Assembly: GCA_027020105.1 (NCBI GenBank)
Contig: JALUVW010000124.1
Coordinates: 1 to 5,863 of the forward strand
Origin: Candidatus Falkowiibacteriota bacterium
Lineage (GTDB): Bacteria; Patescibacteriota; Patescibacteriia; Patescibacteriales; SZUA-104
Length of the DNA: 5,863 nt
Reading direction: 5' to 3'
This document shows positions 1 to 4,808 of the stretch, piece after piece (within the stretch, counting starts at the first letter, position 1; the number at the start of each line of letters is the position of its first letter). The position numbers and the translations under genes are program-made. The notes below the pieces were generated by a model, which saw only the letters and a list, made by a program, of their open reading frames with translations, did not search any database and had not been told where the DNA came from.

Positions 1-351
1 TTGGCGTTTCTCACGCTTGGCAAGGTGTTCACCAAGGGAACATGGAAGTCGGAAATTTCCGACGGTCTTTTTAGCGATGGCGACCTGCTCGTGAAGGGAA
101 GATACGCCTTTGACGCGTTTGTCGGAAGCGACTTGGAAGATATTTTGCGCCAAAACGGCATTGAAACCGTTTTCGTGTGCGGGTTCACCACCGACCAATG
201 CGTGGCGAAAACAATAAACACAATGATTAAAAAAGGATTTAACGCTTATTTGGTTTCCGACTGTGCCGCGACATTAAATGATTTCTTCCAAAAGAAAGCG
301 GAAAAGAAATTTGCCGACAGAGTTATCAATTCGCGCGACATTAATTTTTAA
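1..351 (+). CDS. Isochorismatase-family cysteine hydrolase, C-terminal part (5' truncated)
   Basis: The visible 116 residues match the C-terminal two thirds of the isochorismatase/nicotinamidase-like alpha/beta hydrolase fold, whose members hydrolyse amide or vinyl-ether bonds with an Asp-Lys-Cys triad. Visible features are a GTW.SEI segment (residues 13-19, like the family's 'GT.gaEI'), the probable catalytic Lys32 in VKGRYAFDAF, the strand IETVFVCGF, and the probable nucleophile Cys67 in TTDQCVAKT, followed by KGFNAYLVSDCAA. The triad Asp and first beta strand, normally near the N-terminus, are absent. Family members are usually about 180-200 residues, so the gene almost certainly begins before the window and the TTG at base 1 is an internal Leu codon rather than a start. 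The next gene begins 9 bases after the stop, suggesting co-transcription. The substrate cannot be deduced: nicotinamidase, isochorismatase and uncharacterised hydrolases share these motifs. Confidence 0.88.
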   Translation: MAFLTLGKVFTKGTWKSEISDGLFSDGDLLVKGRYAFDAFVGSDLEDILRQNGIETVFVCGFTTDQCVAKTINTMIKKGFNAYLVSDCAATLNDFFQKKAEKKFADRVINSRDINF

Positions 352-360
352 GCGACCGTT

Positions 361-867
361 ATGGCAAAAATAAAAGAATCATTAAAAATTACGGGCGAGA
401 TTTTAAGCCGGGTAAACTACTTTGCCGTATTTTTAATCACGTCCTTTGCCGGTTTTTTTATTTTTTACAAACTTACCCTGTGGACGGTCACCGATAACAG
501 TTTGGAGTTTTTCGTGATGATGTCAGGAGTTAATTTCACCCTCTTGAGCCTCATTTCCTTGGGGATTATAGCGTTATTGTTCGGCGTTTTTTTAAGTATG
601 TTCGCGTATAAAATTAAAACCGCCAAGAAGGCGTCCAAAGGCTCGGGCTTCTTCGGGGCCATCGGCTTGATTACGGGAGGCCTCGCGGCGGGATGCCCGA
701 CTTGCGGAGCGATATTGTTTTCTTTAATCGGCGCGCCTTTGGCGCTTATGATTTTGCCGTTTAAGGGATTGGAATTAAAGATTCTGTCCATTGTCTTGCT
801 TCTCTTGTCCAATTATTTCTTGGCGAAAAGCTTGGCGGAGAGCGAAACCTGCGAAATAAAAAAATAA
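361..867 (+). CDS. Small four-helix membrane protein with CPTC cysteine pair
   Basis: I do not recognise a named family for this 168-residue protein. Hydrophobic segments lie at about residues 20-36, 58-82, 97-133 (broken by the cysteine motif) and 138-156, giving roughly four membrane helices with a Lys-rich loop (84-93) between the second and third. The distinctive feature is GCPTCG at 111-116: Cys112 and Cys115 form a CxxC pair inside a Gly/Ala-rich hydrophobic stretch, followed by an LIGAPLALMILPF segment. A further Cys164 lies near the Lys-rich C-terminus. Cys pairs at membrane helices are known in mercuric-ion transporters (MerT) and in thiol-disulfide carriers of the DsbD/CcdA type, but overall similarity to either is not evident. 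The gene lies 9 bases after the hydrolase and 13 bases before cfa, so the three are probably co-transcribed. A thiol-redox or soft-metal role is inference only. No Shine-Dalgarno precedes the ATG, and translational coupling is possible. Confidence 0.85.
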   Translation: MAKIKESLKITGEILSRVNYFAVFLITSFAGFFIFYKLTLWTVTDNSLEFFVMMSGVNFTLLSLISLGIIALLFGVFLSMFAYKIKTAKKASKGSGFFGAIGLITGGLAAGCPTCGAILFSLIGAPLALMILPFKGLELKILSIVLLLLSNYFLAKSLAESETCEIKK

Positions 868-880
868 CTCGCGTAAAAAT

Positions 881-1996
881 ATGACAAAAAAAGAAAAAAT
901 GGTAAGATCATTGCTTGGCGAGGCCGGCATTGTTGTCAACGGAAGTTCGCCGGCCGACATCAAGATACGAAACCCCGAATTTTACAAAAGGGTCCTTGCG
1001 GGAGGGTCGCTTGCTTTGGGAGAATCATATATGGACGGATGGTGGGACTGCGAACGGCTTGACGAATTTTTTAACCGATTGCTCAAAGCGGAACTCGATA
1101 AAAAGGTAAAACGCAACTTAAGGATACTGCTATACGGCTGCGCGGCGCTTGTTTTTAATCTGCAAAGCAAGTCGCGCGCTTTTTTGATTGGCGAAAAACA
1201 TTACGACGCCGGCAATGATTTGTACGAAAATATGCTTGACAAGCGACTGGTTTACACGTGCGGATACTGGAAGAACGCCAATAATCTTGACGAAGCGCAA
1301 GAAGCGAAACTTGACCTTGTCTGCAAAAAAATCGGGCTAAAAGAGGGGCAAAAAATCCTTGACATAGGGTGCGGATGGGGGTCCTTCGCGAAATACGCGG
1401 CTGAAAAATACAAGGTGTCCGTGGTCGGCGTCACGGTTTCCGCCGAACAAGTTAAATTGGGGAAAAAATTATGCGAAGGCTTGCCCGTTGACATTAGATT
1501 GTCGGATTACAGGGACGTTACCGAAAAATTTGACCATATTGTTTCATTGGGAATGTTTGAGCATGTCGGCTATAAAAATTACAGAACATATATGGAGGTC
1601 GCCCACCGCCTCTTGAAGGATGATGGTTTGTTTTTACTGCACACCATAGGAGGAAATGAATCCACCATTTCTCTGGATCCGTGGATAGAAAAATATATTT
1701 TCCCCAATTCAATGCTTCCGTCCATTAAGCAAATCAGCGGCGCCATTGAAGGAATATTCGTGATGGAGGACTGGCATAATTTTAGCGCCTATTACGATAA
1801 AACATTGATGGCGTGGTATGAAAATTTTAAAAATAACTGGGATAAAATCAAGGCGAATTACGACGACAGGTTTCGCAGGATGTGGGAATATTATTTGTTG
1901 TCTTGCGCCGGGTCGTTTCGCGCGAGAAAAAACCAATTATGGCAAATAGTGCTGTCCAAGAACGGGGTCGCGGGCGGATACGAATCAATACGGTAA
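881..1996 (+). CDS. cfa: Cyclopropane-fatty-acyl-phospholipid synthase
   Basis: This enzyme transfers a methylene group from S-adenosylmethionine to cis double bonds of membrane phospholipid acyl chains, acting at the inner membrane face. The 371 residues resemble E. coli Cfa (382 aa) over nearly the full length. The N-terminal domain has NGSSPADIKI and LGESYMDGWW (46-55). Then come HYDAGNDLY (107-115), the SAM-binding LDIGCGWGS (160-168), GMFEHVG (224-230), LLHTIG (252-257), IEKYIFPNSMLPS (269-281), MEDWHNFSAYYDKTL (295-309) and a C-terminal CAGSFRAR (342-349). Using remembered E. coli numbering, active-site residues Cys139, Glu239, His266, Ile268, Tyr317 and the reactive Cys354 map to Cys127, Glu227, His254, Ile256, Tyr305 and Cys342 with a constant offset of 12, so the catalytic core aligns without net gaps and appears intact. 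ATG 881 was chosen; Met7 at 899 is an alternative, because the extreme N-terminus is shorter than in E. coli and no Shine-Dalgarno decides. It is probably the last gene of its unit. Confidence 0.97.
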   Translation: MTKKEKMVRSLLGEAGIVVNGSSPADIKIRNPEFYKRVLAGGSLALGESYMDGWWDCERLDEFFNRLLKAELDKKVKRNLRILLYGCAALVFNLQSKSRAFLIGEKHYDAGNDLYENMLDKRLVYTCGYWKNANNLDEAQEAKLDLVCKKIGLKEGQKILDIGCGWGSFAKYAAEKYKVSVVGVTVSAEQVKLGKKLCEGLPVDIRLSDYRDVTEKFDHIVSLGMFEHVGYKNYRTYMEVAHRLLKDDGLFLLHTIGGNESTISLDPWIEKYIFPNSMLPSIKQISGAIEGIFVMEDWHNFSAYYDKTLMAWYENFKNNWDKIKANYDDRFRRMWEYYLLSCAGSFRARKNQLWQIVLSKNGVAGGYESIR

Positions 1997-2001
1997 ATCT
2001 T

Positions 2002-2040
2002 GCCGGAAAACGCGAAGACCATCGGCTTCCGCCGGTTTTT
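2002..2040 (+). terminator. Possible intrinsic terminator after cfa
   Basis: Starting 6 bases after the cfa stop, GCCGG (2002-2006) can pair with CCGGT (2032-2036, last pair G-T), and inside it GAAG (2014-2017) can pair with CTTC (2026-2029). The 3' arm runs directly into TTTTT (2036-2040). The stem is imperfect, with an internal loop of several bases, so it is weaker than a textbook rho-independent terminator. Its position between cfa and the next promoter fits. Confidence 0.4.
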
Positions 2041-2046
2041 AAAAAC

Positions 2047-2075
2047 TTGACAATAATACTCCCCCAGAGTATTAT
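2047..2075 (+). promoter_or_regulatory. Sigma70-type promoter of the rhodanese-ATPase unit
   Basis: TTGACA at 2047-2052 is a perfect -35 consensus, and TATTAT at 2070-2075 matches the -10 consensus at 5 of 6 positions, with the ideal 17-bp spacer. The region just upstream (2036-2046) is an A/T tract that could act as an UP element. The predicted start of transcription is about 2082-2083, leaving a leader of only about 22 nt before the ATG at 2105. TATAAG at 2081-2086 is an alternative -10 without a suitably spaced -35. Confidence 0.75.
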
Positions 2076-2078
2076 TGT
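2050..2078. promoter_or_regulatory. Perfect 12-bp inverted repeat overlapping the promoter; probable repressor operator (CsoR/CstR-like)
   Basis: ACAATAATACTC (2050-2061) and GAGTATTATTGT (2067-2078) are exact reverse complements separated by CCCCA. The dyad overlaps the end of the -35 box, the whole spacer and the whole -10 box, so a protein bound here would exclude RNA polymerase. The core ATACTC-CCCCA-GAGTAT resembles operators of CsoR-family repressors, in which ATAC/GTAT ends flank a C/G-rich centre; these control copper exporters (CsoR) or persulfide-handling rhodaneses (CstR). The right half lacks the usual G-run, so the family assignment is tentative. It is not of the CopY 'TACAnnTGTA' type. 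Because it lies upstream of the predicted transcription start, it should work as DNA rather than as an RNA hairpin. No regulator gene is in the window. Confidence 0.6.
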
Positions 2079-2104
2079 GATATAAGAAATAAATATTAAA
2101 AAAT

Positions 2105-2563
2105 ATGAAAAATAAAAAGATAATCAATATCGCGATAATAATAATTTTAATCGCCGGCGCCGGGCTGGTTTTATTTCGCTTTAACAACACTATGACAAAT
2201 ACCATAACAAACAAACAAGACGCCTCTCGGGAAAAAAAGGCGTCATTTAAAAACATTACCGCCGACCAGTTGTCCGAAATGCTTAACAACAAGGATTTTT
2301 TTCTTGTTAACGTCCACCCTCCGTACATAGGAGAAATTCCCGGCACCGACGATTTTATTTCGTTTGACGAGATAGAAAACAATTTAGACAGGCTTCCGGG
2401 CGACAAAAACGCGAAAATTGTCGTTTATTGCCAAAGCGGCGGAATGAGCGGACTGGCGTCCCAAGAATTGGCGGATTTGGGATACAAAAATGTTTACAAT
2501 CTTTCCGGCGGAATGATCGGCTGGAAAAAGGCCGGGTACTCCCTGGATTATCTAAAAAAATAA
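2105..2563 (+). CDS. Membrane-anchored extracytoplasmic rhodanese-like protein
   Basis: The 152-residue protein starts with a basic MKNKK followed by a hydrophobic segment (about 7-24), which is an uncleaved anchor or signal peptide without a lipobox Cys. A polar linker (25-47) leads to one rhodanese domain (48-152). The domain shows the ITADQLSEML helix, the FLVNV strand, a VHPPYIGEIPGTD stretch replacing the usual 'DvR...GHIpGA', KIVVYC with the active-site loop CQSGGMS (Cys109-Ser115), LADLGYKNVYNLSGG, and GWKKAGYSL. Cys109 is present, so sulfur transfer through a cysteine persulfide is plausible. The anchor suggests the domain lies outside the cytoplasm. The gene is first after the promoter/operator at 2047-2078 and 19 bases before the ATPase gene, so the two are probably co-transcribed. 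No Shine-Dalgarno precedes the ATG. A role in sulfur chemistry linked to copper stress is inferred from context; the physiological donor and acceptor are unknown. Confidence 0.92.
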   Translation: MKNKKIINIAIIIILIAGAGLVLFRFNNTMTNTITNKQDASREKKASFKNITADQLSEMLNNKDFFLVNVHPPYIGEIPGTDDFISFDEIENNLDRLPGDKNAKIVVYCQSGGMSGLASQELADLGYKNVYNLSGGMIGWKKAGYSLDYLKK

Positions 2564-2582
2564 CTTAACACAGTTTAACCAT

Positions 2583-4808
2583 ATGCATAACCGTTATCAC
2601 TTAACCCATAAACACGATTCATCAAATTGTTCTTGCGGCAAGGAATGCTTGTCGTGCGGAGGCGAACGGCTGTCCGTCACTTGCGGATCCAAGATGGAGG
2701 CGAAACAGTACGAATACAACCTGAACAAAAAGCTCAAACACGAAGAACATGGCGGCGCGAAAAGCAAAGAACATAATATGGAAAAAATGAGCCATATGGA
2801 CCATGAAGCGGCGATGAATAATCCGCAAATGGCGAAAGAAATGGAGAGGGATATGAAAAAAAGGTTTTGGATCGCTTTAATTTTAAGTATTCCCGTCTTT
2901 TTGTATTCGCCGCTGGCGATGAAATTTTTCAGGATACCGCCTCCGAGCTTCATACCGATAAACTGGCTGCTGCTTATTCTTACCACCCCGATAGTTTTTT
3001 GGGTCGGTTCAATATTTATCGTCGGCGCTTGCCGATCGCTAAAAAACAAAACTCTTAATATGTCCGTCTTGATTTCGGTCGGCGTTTTGGCGGCATATTT
3101 ATTTAGCGTGCCCATAACCCTGTTTATCGGCGGAGAAACGTTTTTTGAGGCGGCGGCCATGCTTGTAACCTTTGTCTTATTCGGCCATTGGATGGAAATG
3201 AAATCAAGGCGCGGAACATCCGACTCGTTGCGCGCTCTGTTTGATTTAGTCCCTCCAAAAGCGATTGTTATGCGCCAAGGCAAAGAGGTTGAAATTTTAA
3301 CAAGCGAAATACGGTTAAACGACATTGTCTTGGTGAAACCCGGAGATAAAATACCGGTTGACGGAAAAATTATCAAGGGCGAAAGCTCTATTGACGAATC
3401 TTTGGTAACGGGAGAATCAATGCCGGTCTTTAAAAAAGCGGGCGATAAGGTAATCGGGGGCTCCATAAACAAAACGGGGTCGGTGGAATTTAAAGTAACG
3501 CAGGTCGGGAGCGATACCGCTCTGGCGCAAATCATAAAAATGGTGGAGAAAGCGCAAAACTCAAAGGCTCCCGGCCAACGCGTCGCCGATAAAGCGGCCG
3601 CCTATTTGGTGATTTTGGCGGTAGGCGCCGGTATCGCCACTTTTTTCGGCTGGTATTTTATGGCGGGGGCGACACTGCTTGTCGCCTTGACTTTCGCCAT
3701 TTCCGCGGTTGTAATCGCCTGCCCTGACGCTCTCGGTTTGGCAACGCCCACGGCGGTCGCGGTCGGAACCGGCATAGGGGCGCGGCACAATATTTTAATA
3801 AAAGACGCGGCGACGCTTGAACGGGCATCAAAAATACAAGCTATCCTTTTGGATAAAACCGGAACATTGACCGAAGGCCGCCCCGTTATTGACAGCGTAA
3901 TCGCCGCTCGCGGAGTTGACGAGCGCGACCTGCTTTATTATTCCGGCGGAGCGCAAAAACTTTCCGGCCATCCGTTCAGTGAGGCCGTCATCAAAGAGAT
4001 TAAAAAACGTGAAATCTCCCTGCCAAGCGACATTAAAGAATTTAAAGCGGTCGGCGGGTTCGGCGTAAAAGCGATTGTTGACGGCAAACCGGTTTTGGTC
4101 GGGACGACGCGATTTTTGGAAAAGGAAAAAATTGATATTTCTCCGGTAAAAAACGCGGCGGAAAAACTGCTTAAAGAAGGAAAGACCGTCAGCTTGGTTT
4201 CCTTAAACGGAAAGGCCGTCGGAATTCTGTCCGTTTCCGATGAAATTAAAAAAACGGCGAAAAACGCCATTGAAGGATTTAAAAAACTGGGCATTGAAAC
4301 GGCCATGATTACCGGCGACCATAATCAAATCGCGGAGATTGTCGCCAAGAAAGTGGGCATAACCAGGGTATTCGCCAATGTGCTGCCTTCCGAAAAAGCC
4401 GATTACGTGAAAAAAATGCAAAAGGAAGGCAAGTTTACGGCAATGGTCGGAGACGGGATTAACGACGCTCCCGCTTTGGCGCAGGCGGATATGGGGATTG
4501 CCATCGGCGCCGGCACGGATGTGGCGATTGAAACGGCCGATATCGTTCTTATGAAATCGGATCCGGCGGATATATTAAAAGCGATTATGCTCTCAAAAGC
4601 GACTGTCGTAAAAATGAAACAAAACTTATTCTGGGCGGCGATTTACAATGTGGCGGCGATACCGGTGGCCGCCGGATTATTCTACACTTCTTTGGGCTGG
4701 TCCCTGCGTCCGGAGATATCGGCGCTTTTAATGTCCGCTTCTTCAATTATCGTGGCGATTAACGCGGTAATGCTGAAACGGATAGAGCCGAAACTCGCGA
4801 AACTCTAA
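2583..4808 (+). CDS. P1B-type heavy-metal (copper-type) translocating ATPase, CopB/CopA-like, with CPD motif
   Basis: This 741-residue pump is predicted to export a soft metal ion, most likely copper, across the cytoplasmic membrane using ATP. There is no HMA domain. The N-terminus has five Cys within residues 16-34 and then a His/Met-rich tract (about 53-91), as in CopB-type pumps. Membrane helices lie near 95-113, 125-149, 158-181, 186-205, 340-358, 363-388, 682-702 and 713-731. The actuator domain carries TGES (276-279), the phosphorylation site is DKTGT (Asp424), the nucleotide-binding SGHP has His463, and TGDH (577-580) and GDGINDAP (623-630) complete the hinge motifs. TM7 has Tyr688-Asn689 and TM8 has Met717 and Ser721, with the spacing of CopA copper ligands. 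The TM6 motif, however, is Cys380-Pro-Asp382, where CPC or CPH is usual. The stop overlaps that of convergent mtaB. Specificity could differ from Cu+ because of the Asp. TM8 reads MSASS, close to the MSxST of the CopB group. Confidence 0.95.
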   Translation: MHNRYHLTHKHDSSNCSCGKECLSCGGERLSVTCGSKMEAKQYEYNLNKKLKHEEHGGAKSKEHNMEKMSHMDHEAAMNNPQMAKEMERDMKKRFWIALILSIPVFLYSPLAMKFFRIPPPSFIPINWLLLILTTPIVFWVGSIFIVGACRSLKNKTLNMSVLISVGVLAAYLFSVPITLFIGGETFFEAAAMLVTFVLFGHWMEMKSRRGTSDSLRALFDLVPPKAIVMRQGKEVEILTSEIRLNDIVLVKPGDKIPVDGKIIKGESSIDESLVTGESMPVFKKAGDKVIGGSINKTGSVEFKVTQVGSDTALAQIIKMVEKAQNSKAPGQRVADKAAAYLVILAVGAGIATFFGWYFMAGATLLVALTFAISAVVIACPDALGLATPTAVAVGTGIGARHNILIKDAATLERASKIQAILLDKTGTLTEGRPVIDSVIAARGVDERDLLYYSGGAQKLSGHPFSEAVIKEIKKREISLPSDIKEFKAVGGFGVKAIVDGKPVLVGTTRFLEKEKIDISPVKNAAEKLLKEGKTVSLVSLNGKAVGILSVSDEIKKTAKNAIEGFKKLGIETAMITGDHNQIAEIVAKKVGITRVFANVLPSEKADYVKKMQKEGKFTAMVGDGINDAPALAQADMGIAIGAGTDVAIETADIVLMKSDPADILKAIMLSKATVVKMKQNLFWAAIYNVAAIPVAAGLFYTSLGWSLRPEISALLMSASSIIVAINAVMLKRIEPKLAKL

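Noticed and set aside
1..3. TTG at base 1 as the real start of the hydrolase
   Set aside because: The family's N-terminal strand and catalytic Asp would be missing. The window edge cutting an internal Leu codon is simpler.
2050..2078. The 12-bp dyad read as a cfa transcription terminator
   Set aside because: No T-run follows on either strand side appropriate to cfa (the next bases are GATATAAGAAAT), and the dyad coincides exactly with a consensus promoter. An operator explains it better.
1891..2406. Minus-strand open frame of 171 codons spanning the cfa end, the promoter gap and the rhodanese start
   Set aside because: It covers two well-supported plus-strand genes and the promoter/operator. 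The translated hydrophobic stretch is the reverse reading of the A/T-rich leader and anchor codons.
2597..3535. Long open frame on the - strand (312 codons) opposite the ATPase gene
   Set aside because: It lies wholly antisense to a gene with unmistakable P-type ATPase motifs, and its translation has no recognisable domain. It is a by-product of the coding strand's composition.
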